Shown: positions 32,266 to 42,644, counted from the first letter of the stretch. The stretch is 64,000 nt of DNA from Orientallactaga sibirica (GCA_036365145.1 JAEOAD010000031.1:7908001-7972000); one strand, 5' to 3'. Notes: a model not told the origin generated them from the sequence alone. Numbers and translations are program-made.

Positions 32266-32375
32266 ATCCTCCCATTTGACAGAGGAGGAGCTCCAGCTCA
32301 GAAAGATTTAGTGAGTGGTACAGGCTGCTTAAGCTAGTATGTGGCAGAGGCAGGCTGAAGTCCAGATCGGTCTGG
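32266..32375 (+). mobile_element. MIR relic
   Basis: 'CTCCCATTTGACAGAGGAGG', 'AGCTCCAGCTCAGAAAGATT', 'AAGCTAGTATGTGGCAGAGG' and 'CAGGCTGAAGTCCAG' match the MIR core and 3' part. Confidence 0.65.
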
Positions 32376-32824
32376 TTCCACTACCTGGATCTCCCACACA
32401 GTGGCGGGAACTGGCAGTTTCCCTTTTGGAGGCTTCTAAGGTCGCCTCATCGAAACACCCACAAGAGGCCTCAGTGTGGTGCTGTCCTTTATGCTGCCGG
32501 CAGATGGTTCCATTGTTTATAATGGACTTCTAAATTTTTAAATTTTTCTTTTTTAAATAAAAGGTTGCACATATAGACCCCCTCGCCCCCTTCCCAGTTC
32601 AGCTGAGGGTCTTCAGTGGGGTTATTGGTATTCATTGTGGGGACCAAAAGGCCTCGGTCAGTCTCTGCAGGAATGGGGAGACACAGCGTCTCAGGCTATT
32701 CCTACCCACCCTGAGTCTCTTACAATCTTTCCAGTCCCTCTTTTGCAATGCTCCCTGAGCCTTTGCAGGCAAGATAGAGATCTGATTAAGAGTTGCTTTC
32801 TCTATAGACTCTGGATCTCTGTTT

Positions 32825-33060
32825 TTTTTTTTTAAACTTTCAAAAATTTTTTATTTATTTGAGAGAGAAAGAGAGAGAGAGAAAGAGGCAGAAAGGGGGG
32901 GGGGAGAGAATGGGTGCGCCAGGGCCTCCAGCCACTGGAAACAAACTCCAGACTCATGTGCCACCTTGTGCAACTGGCTTATGTGGGTCCTGAGGAATTG
33001 ATCCTGAGTCCTTTGGCTTTGCAGGCAAGTGCCTTAACTGCTAAGCCATCTCTCCAGCCC
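32825..33060 (-). mobile_element. tRNA-derived SINE, reverse orientation, with target duplication
   Basis: Complete reverse-strand copy ending 'TAAGCCATCTCTCCAGCCC'. TGGATCTCTGTTTTT stands on both sides (32812-32826 and 33061-33075), a 15-bp target duplication. The left breakpoint of the segmental duplication falls inside this SINE at about 32997. Confidence 0.95.
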
Positions 33061-33544
33061 TGGATCTCTGTTTTTATGAGGTTTGAGACCACAGTGTTTG
33101 TTACCATTTCCCTGGAATTGGCTTTTAGGCTAGCCACGAGAGCACTATTTGTGTCACTGCTTCCTCTGTAAGGTCTTTGTGCCTGGGCAGATCAGATAGA
33201 GGTGACCCATTTCATGGTAGACAGTTGCCTGTCTCTGCTTGCTGTACTGATGTGTCCCTCTCCCCAGTATTCTCCTCAGATGGTTCCAGTTTACATGAGT
33301 GTCCCAGAGATATGGAGTGAGTCAGGCTAAATTATAAGTGGTTCCTTGAGGGCTGGAGATGTAGTTTAGTCGGTAGGGTCCTTGCCTAGAAATCGTTTCT
33401 TAAACGCAAACAGTTGTGATAGCTCAGGGGAACACAGATGTCTGGGGCTCTGGGTGACCTTTGGGAAGAGCTGGCATTCTTATCTCCCACGTGTTTTCCC
33501 AAGGCAATGATCTCTGGGGCAGTATGGAGAATGGGGATGAGATA

Positions 33545-34213
33545 TTTCCTCCAAATTATGGTAGAATACAACAATAACAAAATTGAACATCTTGATCATT
33601 TTTTTTTTTTTTTGAGGTAGGGCCTCACTTAAGCCCAAGCTGACCTCAAATTCACTATGTAGTCTCAGGGTGGCCTCCACCTCGTGACAGTCCTCGTACC
33701 TCTGCCTTCTGAGTGCTGGGATTAAAGGTGTGTGCCACCATGTGTGGCAACATCTTGATCATTTGTAAGTGTATGGTTCTGCCATGTTAAGTCTATTCTC
33801 TTTGCTGTGCTACCAATCTCTAGAGTTTTTTAATCTTGCAAAACTGAAACTTGGCATTTATTAAACAATTCCATGTTCCTCCTTCTCCCTCTGATTCCCG
33901 GTAGCCACCTTTCTACTAATGTCTGTATAAATTTGACTATCCTTGGTGTCTCATATAAGTGGACTCATACAGTTCCAGTCCTTTTGGTTATCTGACATAA
34001 GTAGAATTATTGGATTATATGCCAATTCTCTTGTTAATTGTTTTTTGAGAATTTGCCATATTGCTTTCTGTAGCTATTGCACCATTTTACATTGCTAACC
34101 ATGGTGAGCTGATATCTCCACATCCTTACCAACACTGGCTCCTTTCTACTTTTTGAGAGTAGCCATGCTAAGTGTGTGTAAGGTGGTATCGTGTACAGGC
34201 TGTGATTAGCATT
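33545..34213 (-). mobile_element. Ancient L1 (L1M-type) 3' fragment, interrupted by a B1
   Basis: The reverse complement of an old L1 3' end: 'GGTAGAATACAACAATAACA', 'ATCTTGCAAAACTGAAACTT', 'GGTAGCCACCTTTCTACTAA', 'GTCTCATATAAGTGGACTCA', 'TTGCACCATTTTACATTGCT' and 'CTCCACATCCTTACCAACAC'. The B1-like SINE at 33600-33750 interrupts it. Confidence 0.8.
33600..33749 (-). mobile_element. B1-like SINE inside L1M, with target duplication
   Basis: Reverse-strand B1 ('TGAGGTAGGGCCTCACTTAA', 'CAAATTCACTATGTAGTCTC', 'CTGGGATTAAAGGTGTGTGC'). Flanked by AACATCTTGATCATTT on both sides (about 33586 and 33750), a 16-bp target duplication that dates it after the L1M. Confidence 0.95.
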
Positions 34214-34376
34214 TCTCAGATGTTCAGCCTCAGACCTTTGGGAAGAGCTGGCATTCTTATCTCCCACGTGTTTTCCCAAGGCAATGATCTCTGGGGCAGT
34301 ATGGAGAATGGGGATGAGATATTTCCTCCAAATTATGGTAGAATACAACAATAACAAAATTGAACATCTTGATCAT

Positions 34377-34520
34377 TTTTTTTTTTTTTGAGGTAGGGCC
34401 TCACTTGGCCTAAGCTGACCTCAAATTCACTATGTAGTCTCAGGGTATTCTCACCTGGAGCACAGTCCCCACCTGCCTTCTGAGTGCTGGGATTAAAGGT
34501 GTGCACACCAGCGTGTGGCA
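34377..34520 (-). mobile_element. B1-like SINE, copy B version with garbled middle
   Basis: Same insertion as at 33600 and 37320. After 'TAGTCTCAGGGT' it reads 'ATTCTCACCTGGAGCACAGT' where A and C have 'GGCCTCCACCTCGTGACAGT'. Confidence 0.9.
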
Positions 34521-35034
34521 ACATCTTGATCATTTGTAAGTGTATGGTTCTGCCATGTTAAGTCTATTCTCTTTGCTGTGCTACCAATCCCAGAGTTTTA
34601 ATCTTGCAAAACTGAAACTTGGCATTTATTAAACAATTCCATGTTCCTCCTTCTCCTCTGATTCCGGTAGCCACCTTCTACTAATGTCTGTATAAATTTG
34701 ACTATCCTTGGTGTCTCATATAAGTGGACTCATACAGTTCCAGTCCTTTTGGTTATCTGACATAAGTAGAATTATTGGATTATATGCCAATTCTCTTGTT
34801 AATTGTTTTTGAGAATTTGCCATATTGCTTTCTGTATTATTGCACCATTTTACATTGCTAACCATGGTGAGCTGATATCTCCACATCCTTACCAACACTG
34901 GCTCCTTTCTACTTTTGAGAGTAGCCATGCTAAGTGTGTGTAAGGTGGTATCGTGTACAGGCTGTGATTAGCATTTCTGTAACAGATAGTGGTGCTACAC
35001 ATGTTTCCACATACTTGAAGCCACTGGAATTACT

Positions 35035-35285
35035 TTTTTTTTTTTTTACTTTATTTTTATGAGCAAGAGAGAGAAAGACAGAGAAAAAGAGAGAATGATA
35101 TTTGGCTTGCCAGGGCCTCCTACCACTGCAACTGAACCCCAGATGCTTGTGCCACTTTGTGCACATGCGTGACCTTTGTGCTTGCATCACCTGTGTGTCT
35201 GGCTTATGTGGGACCTGGGAGTCAAACATGGGTTCTTAGGCTTCACAGGCAAGCGCTTTAACCACTTTGTGGTTGACTTCAGCCC
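35035..35285 (-). mobile_element. tRNA-derived SINE, long subfamily, copy B version
   Basis: Reverse-strand copy with the long-subfamily insert ('ACATGCGTGACCTTTGTGCT'). The end reads 'TTTAACCACTTTGTGGTTGA' followed by 'CTTCAGCCCC', whereas copy C keeps the SINE consensus 'CTTAACCACTAAGCCACTCC'. Confidence 0.9.
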
Positions 35286-35850
35286 CAGAGTTACTTTTTG
35301 AAGATGAGTTAACTTCAAACCATAAACTGCTGAGACTGTTTCATTCTTCTGATAATTTGGGGTCCCCAGCAGAAACTGTTCTTACTTGCATAGATTAAGA
35401 CAAATGGGTCTGAAGCCTTGTAGACCAGGGTAAGTGAGAATAGAGTCTGGATCTCTTGTAGGTGGATGATGATGTGAATCTGAGATTATGCATGCATTTG
35501 ACATGAGCTTGGGCTCCCTAAGAGCAGTGATAGGAATTTTCAAGCAAAAATTGCCATCATTGTACTAGGCCATAAGAGGGGATGTGACTTGTGGAGGCCT
35601 GGTTGTGGAAAGGATGGACAGAAGGGGAGGCCGTTCCAGCAGCTGAGCTTGGGGTAATGTAGGTAAGTCTTTGCTGTGACCACGTTCCTTTCAGGAAGAA
35701 CAGACTTGTGGCCATGTTGGGGCTGTGCAGAACGACCTCTCCTGCTCTGCTACCGCCTGACTCCGACTGGTGGTTGTCCAGAACTTGAGCCGTTGGAGTT
35801 CATCTTGTTCTGAAGCAAAGTTTCCCTCATTCCAGGCCGCAGGTCTGCTG

Positions 35851-35936
35851 GGCTGGCATCTCTCTGAGTTGAGACAGGCATCTGGTCATTCTGCCGGCTG
35901 GCATCTCTCTGAGTTGAGACAGGCATCTGGTCATTC
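35851..35936. repeat. 45-bp tandem pair (copy B)
   Basis: GGCTGGCATCTCTCTGAGTT starts at 35851 and again at 35896, each running to 'CATCTGGTCATTC'. The same pair is in copy C at 38830, so it predates the larger duplication. Confidence 0.95.
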
Positions 35937-37263
35937 AATGGAAGTTGGATCTTGAGCTCCAGGGCCAGGGCATGCCATCTGGGTTCAGGAGGCAATGCTC
36001 CTGCCAGCGACACTCCACACAGGATGTCCTTCTAACCCCTACATCTTGTTCCTGCTTCTGACCTCCTGTCCTGGGCGACTTACAACATGGCAACTTACCC
36101 TCACCCATTATCGAACTCTGGATTAAATGACAGCATTGTGAGGAGGGTCACTATCATCCTGTACGCGCTGTGCAAGCCCCCTACCACTGGAGCCATGTCC
36201 TGAGTCCCTTGATGGATCTAACAATTCTCTCATTCAATTCCCAGGATTCCCTGGTGAAGGTGTTGTGATCACTTCTCTCTTTGTGATGGGACAGCACAGA
36301 GTAGGATTAAGAGCCAGAGCCGAGCCCTGAAGTCAAGCTGCCTGGGTCCAAACGCTCCTGAGGAGCCAGAGGAGAATAATGAGTTCTAATGGTTTTAATC
36401 GTGATTTACATTTTCCACCTTCTTCTTTGCAAAGGTCACATTCTATTGTCTCATATTCAGAGTTATACTGAAATGAGATAATCTGTTGCCCTCCTCACAG
36501 CTGAGGTTTCCCCATTCTCCTGGACTTTGGGGTCTCTACCAGGTTCAAAGTTCATACCTGGAAGGATGCATAGACCAAGACAAAGAGGCTGTACAAAGGA
36601 GCATCAGAGTGATCTCCAGTAGGACACTTGATGGTTTTTCAGAGGGTCTGGGTCTCTTGAGCGGGAGGAGTTATTGCCTGTTCTTTCCCCGGTTCTTACT
36701 AGAGGTGGATCACCTTAATTGATCCTGAGTCCTTTGGCTTTGCAGGCAAGTGCCTTAACTGCTAAGCCATCTCTCCAGCCCTGATCTCTGTTTTTATGAG
36801 GTTTGAGACCACAGTGTTTGTTACCATTTCCTGGAATTGGCTTTTAGGCTAGCCACGAGAGCACTATTTGTGTCACTGCTTCCTCTGTAAGGTCTTTGTG
36901 CCTGGGCAGATCAGATAGAGGTGACCCATTTCATGGTAGACAGTTGCCTGTCTCTGCTTGCTGTACTGATGTGTCCCTCTCCCCAGTATTCTCCTCAGAT
37001 GGTTCCAGTTTACATGAGTGTCCCAGAGATATGGAGTGAGTCAGGCTAAATTATAAGTGGTTCCTTGAGGGCTGGAGATGTAGTTTAGTCGGTAGGGTCC
37101 TTGCCTAGAAATCGTTTCTTAAACGCAAACAGTTGTGATAGCTCAGGGGAACACAGATGTCTGGGGCTCTGGGTGACCTTTGGGAAGAGCTGGCATTCTT
37201 ATCTCCCACGTGTTTTCCCAAGGCAATGATCTCTGGGGCAGTATGGAGAATGGGGATGAGATA

Positions 37264-37992
37264 TTTCCCCTCCAAATTATGGTAGAATACAACAATAACA
37301 AAATTGAACATCTTGATCATTTTTTTTTTTTTTTTGAGGTAGGGCCTCACTTAAGCCCAAGCTGACCTCAAATTCACTATGTAGTCTCAGGGTGGCCTCC
37401 ACCTCGTGACAGTCCTCGTACCTCTGCCTTCTGAGTGCTGGGATTAAAGGTGTGTGCCACCATGTGTGGCAACATCTTGATCATTTGTAAGTGTATGGTT
37501 CTGCCATGTTAAGTCTATTCTCTTTGCTGTGCTACCAATCTCTAGAGTTTTTTAATCTTGCAAAACTGAAACTTGGCATTTATTAAACAATTCCATGTTC
37601 CTCCTTCTCCCTCTGATTCCCGGTAGCCACCTTTCTACTAATGTCTGTATAAATTTGACTATCCTTGGTGTCTCATATAAGTGGACTCATACAGTTCCAG
37701 TCCTTTTGGTTATCTGACATAAGTAGAATTATTGGATTATATGCCAATTCTCTTGTTAATTGTTTTTTGAGAATTTGCCATATTGCTTTCTGTAGCTATT
37801 GCACCATTTTACATTGCTAACCATGGTGAGCTGATATCTCCACATCCTTACCAACACTGGCTCCTTTCTACTTTTTGAGAGTAGCCATGCTAAGTGTGTG
37901 TAAGGTGGTATCGTGTACAGGCTGTGATTAGCATTTCTGTAACGATAGTGGTGCTACACATGTTTCCACATACTTGGAAGCCACTGGAATTA
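37264..37992 (-). mobile_element. Ancient L1 (L1M-type) 3' fragment (copy C)
   Basis: Same element as at 33545. Here it continues past 'GCATTTCTGTAACGATAGTG' to 'CATGTTTCCACATACTTGG', which still follows the old L1 consensus ('gcatttccctaatgattagtgatg', 'tcatgtgcttgttgg'). This shows C has the undisturbed order. Confidence 0.8.
37320..37470 (-). mobile_element. B1-like SINE inside L1M (copy C)
   Basis: Same insertion as at 33600, with the AACATCTTGATCATTT target duplication on both sides. Confidence 0.95.
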
Positions 37993-38255
37993 CTTTTTTT
38001 TTTTTTTTTACTTTATTTTTTATGAGCAAGAGAGAGAGAAAGACAGAGAAAAAAAGAGAGAATGATATTTGGCTTGCCAGGGCCTCCTACCACTGCAACT
38101 GAACCCCAGATGCTTGTGCCACTTTGTGCACATGCGTGACCTTTGTGCTTGCATCACCTTGTGTGTCTGGCTTATGTGGGACCTGGGGAGTCAAACATGG
38201 GTTCTTAGGCTTCACAGGCAAGCGCCTTAACCACTAAGCCACTCCCCCCAGCCCC
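37993..38255 (-). mobile_element. tRNA-derived SINE, long subfamily (copy C)
   Basis: Reverse-strand copy: T run, GA-rich stretch, 'GCTTGCCAGGGCCTCCTACC', the insert 'ACATGCGTGACCTTTGTGCT', and end 'CCACTAAGCCACTCCCCCC'. Flanking 'GAATTACTTTTT' and 'GAGTTACTTTTT' form the target duplication. Confidence 0.95.
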
Positions 38256-38829
38256 AGAGTTACTTTTTGAAGATGAGTTAACTTCAAACCATAAACTGCT
38301 GAGACTGTTTCATTCTTCTGATAATTTGGGGTCCCCAGCAGAAACTGTTCTTACTTGCATAGATTAAGACAAATGGGTCTGAAGCCTTTGTAGACCAGGG
38401 TAAGTGAGAATAGAGTCTGGATCTCTTGTAGGTGGATGATGATGTGAATCTGAGATTATGCATGCATTTGACATGAGCTTGGGCTCCCCTAAGAGCAGTG
38501 ATAGGAATTTTCCAAGCAAAAATTGCCATCATTGTACTAGGCCATAAGAGGGGATGTGACTTGTGGAGGCCTGGTTGTGGAAAGGATGGACAGAAGGGGA
38601 GGCCGTTCCAGCAGCTGAGCTTGGGGTAAGGGGACAGTAAGCCCTTTTGCTGTGACCACGTGTTCCTTTTCAGGAAGAACAGACTTGTGGCCATGTTGGG
38701 GCTGTGCAGAACGACCTCTCCTGCTCTGCTACCGCCTGACTCCGACTGGTGGTTGTCCGCAACTTGAGCCGTTGGAGTTCATCTTGTTCTGAAGCAAAGT
38801 TTCCCTCATTCCAGGCCGCAGGTCTGCTG

Positions 38830-38918
38830 GGCTGGCATCTCTCTGAGTTGAGACAGGCATCTGGTCATTCTGCCGGGCTGGCATCTCTCTGAGTTGAGAC
38901 AGGCATCTGGTCATTCAA
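38830..38918. repeat. 46-bp tandem pair (copy C)
   Basis: GGCTGGCATCTCTCTGAGTT starts at 38830 and at 38876. The one-base period difference from copy B (46 versus 45) is a G lost in a short GGG run in B. Confidence 0.95.
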
Positions 38919-39139
38919 TGGAAGTTGGATCTTGAGCTCCAGGGCCAGGGCATGCCATCTGGGTTCAGGAGGCAATGCTCCTGCCAGCGACACTCCACAC
39001 AGGATGTCCTTCTAACCCCCTACATCTTGTTCCTGCTTCTGACCTCCCTGTCCTGGGCGACTTACAACATGGCAACTTACCCTCACCCATTATCGAACTC
39101 TGGATTAAATGACAGCATTGTGAGGAGGGTCACTATCAT

Positions 39140-39190
39140 CCCTGTACGTGCCAGGCAAGCCCTCTACCACTGAGCCATGTCCCCAGCCCC
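39140..39190 (-). mobile_element. tRNA-type SINE head, reverse orientation
   Basis: 'GTGCCAGGCAAGCCCTCTAC' and 'CACTGAGCCATGTCCCCAGC' are the reverse of an ID/B4-type head. The same piece in copy B (36160-36205) is garbled ('CGCGCTGTGCAAGCC'). Confidence 0.6.
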
Positions 39191-39780
39191 TTGATGGGAT
39201 CTTAACATACAATTTCTCATTCAATTCCCAGGATTCCCTGGTGAAGGTGTTGTGATCACTTCTCTCTTTTGTGATGGGACAGCACAGAGTAGGGATTAAG
39301 AGCCAGAGCCGAGCCCTGAAGTCAAGCTGCCTGGGTCCAAACGCTTCCTGAGGAGCCAGAGGGAGAATAATGAGTTCTAATGGTTTTAATCGTATTTACA
39401 TTTTCCACCTTCTTCTTTGCAAAGGTCACATTCTATTGTCTCATATTCAGAGTTATACTGAAAATGAGGACCTGTTGCCTTCCCCTACAGCTGAGGTTTC
39501 CCCATTCTCCTGGGACTTTGGGGTCTCTACCAGGTTCAAAGTTCATACCTGGAAGGATGCATAGACCAAGACAAAGAGGCCTGAGGCATCCAGAGTGATC
39601 TCCAGTAGGACACTTGGATGGTTTTTCAGAGGGTCTGGGTCTCTTGAGCGGGGAGGAGTTATTGCCTGTTCTTTCCCCGGGTTCTTACTAGAGGTGGATC
39701 ACCTTGTGTTTCATGTCTAATTTGCTTTGGTGTTTATTATGTCATTCATATTACTAGCAGCAGAGTCTATGTTTCATTCT

Positions 39781-39797
39781 TTTTTTAAAAAAAGATT

Positions 39798-39844
<47 letters not shown>

Positions 39845-39847
39845 TTT

Positions 39848-39879
<32 letters not shown>

Positions 39880-40030
39880 ATGGGCACGCCAGGGCCTCTA
39901 TCCACTGCAAATTAACTCCAGACACATGTGCTAACATGTGCATCTGGCTTATGTGGGACCTGAAGAGTCGAACCGGGGTCCTTAGGCTTTGCAGGTATGT
40001 ACCTTAACTGCTAAGCCATCTCTCCAGCCC
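39781..40030 (-). mobile_element. tRNA-derived SINE, reverse orientation, with (TTTA)n tail
   Basis: An expanded (TTTA)n tail (39796-39848), GA run, 'GAATGGGCACGCCAGGGCCT', 'GAGTCGAACCGGGGTCC' (B box intact) and the end 'AAGCCATCTCTCCAGCCC'. A young copy. Confidence 0.95.
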
Positions 40031-40043
40031 TATGTTTCATTCG

Positions 40044-40250
40044 TTTTAAAAAATGCTTTATTTATTTCAGAGAAGGGGGAAAGAGAGAGAGAAAGAATGG
40101 GAATTCCAGGGCCTCCAGCCACTTCCAAAGAACTCCAGAAGCATGTGCCACCTTGTGCATCTGGCTTACATGGGTATTTGGGGAATTGAACCTGGGTCCT
40201 TGGGCAACACAGGAAAGTGCCTTAACCACTAAGTCATCTCTCCAGCCCCC
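40044..40250 (-). mobile_element. tRNA-derived SINE, reverse orientation, older copy
   Basis: 'GCTTTATTTATTTCAGAGAA', 'AATTCCAGGGCCTCCAGCCA', 'GGGGAATTGAACCTGGGTCC' and the end 'TAAGTCATCTCTCCAGCCCC'. Confidence 0.95.
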
Positions 40251-40263
40251 TAGGTTTCATTCT

Positions 40264-41224
40264 TGAGGCTCTGGGCCTCTTAGTCCTCATCTTTCATTCC
40301 CATGGCAGCTTAACTTCGCTGAAAGCTACCTGTGAATCCTCTTATTTCTCCTTAGAGGCTCCCTCTGGGTGCTGGAGGATACAGAGGGATGGATGGTGGG
40401 GCTACAGTGTCAGTGATGATGTAATGCAGGAATGAATGTGAGCTGTCTGTACCCAGCAAATGACTGACAGGGGAGCAAGGGATGGGGGAGCAGGCCAGGC
40501 TGCCAGGCCCGCATTTGCTCTGGGTTCATCACTGGTGGCAGCTGCTCTTCTTCCCTGATCCCCAAGAGTGACGCTCCATTTGAATTTGGATTTGTCAGGG
40601 AAGCTGTGAACAAACTGGGATGTTTCCCTTCTGATGAGCTGCCATTGCCAAATTTCAGAAAGACTTCCTGACTGAAACACTACATGGCAAACACACAGTG
40701 TTTCCTAGATGCCAGGTACATGGGACAGGAAGAAGGAACCCCAATACCTTGACAGTTTCCTCTGCCCAAGCACATCAGTAGACGCGCCTGATGAGGCTAT
40801 GTGGGCCCCATAGTTAATTCTCAGATGGAGAGAAGCCAGGGACAGGAGTAGGGGGTGAGTATGCAGCTTCCTAAATGCCACTTGTTGCCCATCCTTTTGT
40901 TGAGTGCTCAGCACTGACAAGAAGACAAATGCCCTGCGTGCTGTCCTTGAAGAGCTGCTGATCTGCTGGCAGAGGGTCAACTGTGCCTCGCTGCTCACGA
41001 GGACGAGGTGGCAGATTCATAGCCAGGCTTCTAAAGGTGGGAGTGTTGGGGATATTGCCTCTCACTTGGGGAAGAGAGAGAGAGAGAGAGAGAGGCAGAG
41101 AGCGCTCACTTAGGGGAACATTTCTTCTCCTGAGTCTCTTCAGCCTCTTTCTGTGTTGACTTTCTCTGGTTCAAAAGGGTCCTTCCTCTAGCTCCCTCTC
41201 CTGCAAGAACAAGTATGTATGGCC
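40264..41224. other. Unique non-coding sequence with a short AG run
   Basis: No gene recognised. An (AG)n run of about 11 units lies at 41074-41095 without a SINE body. Confidence 0.5.
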
Positions 41225-41600
41225 CGTGGCTGTCCTGGGTTGGGCAATGTCCATATGGAAACTCAGAATGTGACTTTCTTGCAAATAGGGTCTCTGCAGG
41301 TATAATTAGTCAAGACAAGGCTCTACAGGATTAAAGTGAGTACCAAACCAATGACAAAAGTCATACAAAGGCTGCATGAAGACCCAGACACTAATACAAG
41401 GAAGCATACGCACAGCTAGGGTGACACAGCTACAAGCCAAGGCACGGAGGGAGGAGACTGACAGCTCCCAGCAGCAACCGGAAGGGGCAAGAAAGGGTTC
41501 CTCCATAGAGACTTCAGAGGGAGCAAGGTACTGTTGACACTTCATTTTCATACTTCTAGCCTCCAGAACCATGAGACAATTCTTCCAGGGACCAGCTTGT
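41225..41600 (+). mobile_element. MLT1-type LTR, plus orientation
   Basis: 'CTTGCAAATAGGGTCTCTGC', 'GTATAATTAGTCAAGACAAG', 'GAAGCATACGCACAGCTAGG', 'GTGACACAGCTACAAGCCAA' and 'GGCACGGAGGGAGGAGAC', then 'CTTCTAGCCTCCAGAACCAT' and 'GAGACAATTC'. The last phrase is the hallmark MLT1 3' part ('cttccagcctccagaactgtgagaaataa'). Confidence 0.7.
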
Positions 41601-41684
41601 ACTATGTCATATGGTCGCCCCAGGGGACTGTGCAGTGACTCAGAGGATGACCATTCTGGCCATCTGGCCTCCCTTTGATACCCG

Positions 41685-41795
41685 TGAAGCTGACTGACCT
41701 TAGGCATGTTACTTGACCCCGCCATTTCTTATTCATTTGCTCCTCTGTCAAATGGAGAAAGAAGTAGTATTGACCTGCAGGGCTGCATGAGGGTA
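41685..41795 (-). mobile_element. MIR relic, reverse orientation
   Basis: 'TGACTGACCTTAGGCATGTT', 'ACTTGACCCCGCCATTTCTT', 'GCTCCTCTGTCAAATGGAGA' and 'GTATTGACCTGCAGGGCTGC', followed by 'ATGAGGG', match a reverse-strand MIR well. Confidence 0.75.
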
Positions 41796-42150
41796 CCCAG
41801 CATACAGTACCCACTGTGCATCTGGAATATTATCTGAAGTCCTTGTATGCTTGTGGTTGAACCTCTGAGTTCTTCTCATACCTTCAGTGATGCTAAGCTG
41901 CCAAGTATGTCTGTCTGGGCTTTGCAGCCTCAACTTCCCCTAGAGAAGACAGTGAAAGTGTGGGTAGGCACCTTGCCCTCATTTTTCTTCCATTTGTCCT
42001 TGTCCCTCCTTTCATCTTATTCAGATTCCAAGGACAGGAGGTAAGGGAACCCAGATGCATTAAAAAACAATAGGCAGTTTCTTCTGTGGGACTTGGAGTG
42101 ACTCCACCGTGCTGGGCTTTGGTTTCCTCAGGCGTGAGACAGGAATGACT

Positions 42151-42505
42151 GGGGCTGGAGAGATGGCTCAGCAGTTCACTGTTCTTCCTGTGCTTTCTGT
42201 GGAAACAGGAGGGCCTGAGACTGCTTGAGCTTGAACCTCCAGAACCCACATCAATGGTGAGAATAGCCACCCAGGTCTGTAATCCTAATCCTGCGGGGAG
42301 CAGAGAGCAGAGAATCCCGAGGCTCAGGACCAGCAAGCTCCAGAATCATGGAGACTCCATCACAAAGAAAAACATGTGGATGAGTGATGACGGTGACACC
42401 CAACGGTCTCCTCTGGCCTCTGCCAGCGAGCTCACGGGGGTTGCTTCACAGGGCATTCACACACACCACACGCCATATACCATGCATGCACCTCCCACTT
42501 AAAAA
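42151..42505 (+). mobile_element. Composite (B4/B3-like) SINE
   Basis: It starts 'GGGGCTGGAGAGATGGCTCA' and includes 'CTTGAACCTCCAGAACCCAC', 'GGTCTGTAATCCTAATCCTG', 'TCTCCTCTGGCCTCTGCCAG' and a CA-rich end (42455-42490). It has a B2/B3-like head and a B1-like middle. The SINE at 42645-42995 lies in the opposite orientation about 140 bp away. Confidence 0.65.
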
Positions 42506-42644
42506 CCCCACGGGAATGATTGTGACCTCAGGTGGTGGGTTGTTAATAAATGTCCGGTCCCCTTGTTCTTCCTCATGCCAGAAAGGAAGAGGGATCTTCT
42601 CAGAAAGACTATTGTGTGGGTCTCTGTCAACACAGAAAGCAATG

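Larger units (their letters stand above)
32997..34213 (+). repeat. Segmental repeat copy A (left part only)
   Basis: From 'GATCCTGAGTCCTTTGGCTT' to 'GTGATTAGCATTTCT' this matches copy C (36718-37938) almost base for base; differences I see are a few indels in homopolymers (for example CCCTGG/CCTGG, TTTCCTCC/TTTCCCCTCC and T-run length). It contains the end of the SINE, an L1M fragment and the B1 inserted in it. It stops where copy B begins. Confidence 0.9.
34222..36717 (+). repeat. Segmental repeat copy B (degraded middle copy)
   Basis: It starts at 'ACCTTTGGGAAGAGCTGGCA' (34226, equal to 37178 in copy C) and ends at 'GAGGTGGATCACCTT' (36702-36715, equal to 39691 in C). Between two landmarks (34991 to 36702) it is 30 bases shorter than C, mostly single-base losses in short runs: CTCCCTC to CTCCTC, TTCCCGG to TTCCGG, CACCTTTCT to CACCTTCT, TGTTTTTTGA to TGTTTTTGA. 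Some stretches are scrambled relative to C, for example the B1 middle near 34450 and the SINE end near 35262. It carries its own L1M, B1, tRNA-SINE and the 45-bp tandem pair. Confidence 0.9.
36718..39709 (+). repeat. Segmental repeat copy C (complete copy)
   Basis: It runs from 'TTGATCCTGAGTCCTTTGGC' (middle of a tRNA-SINE, whose other part is missing here) to 'GAGGTGGATCACCTTGTG'. It contains everything seen in A and B in uninterrupted order and keeps repeat consensus wherever B departs from it. The left join (…CACCTTAATTGATCCTGAG) shows a short shared AATTGATC-type overlap with the SINE at 32992. Confidence 0.9.
39768..40263. repeat. Triple target-site repeat around two stacked SINEs
   Basis: TATGTTTCATTCT (39768-39780), TATGTTTCATTCG (40031-40043) and TAGGTTTCATTCT (40251-40263) separate two same-orientation tRNA-SINEs. 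The second insertion used the target duplication made by the first, or landed beside it at the same cut site. Confidence 0.9.

Noticed and set aside
38284..38694. 136-codon minus-strand frame in repeat copy C
   Set aside because: Copy B breaks it by indels, copy A does not reach it, and the product resembles no family. Its open state in C is not evidence of function.
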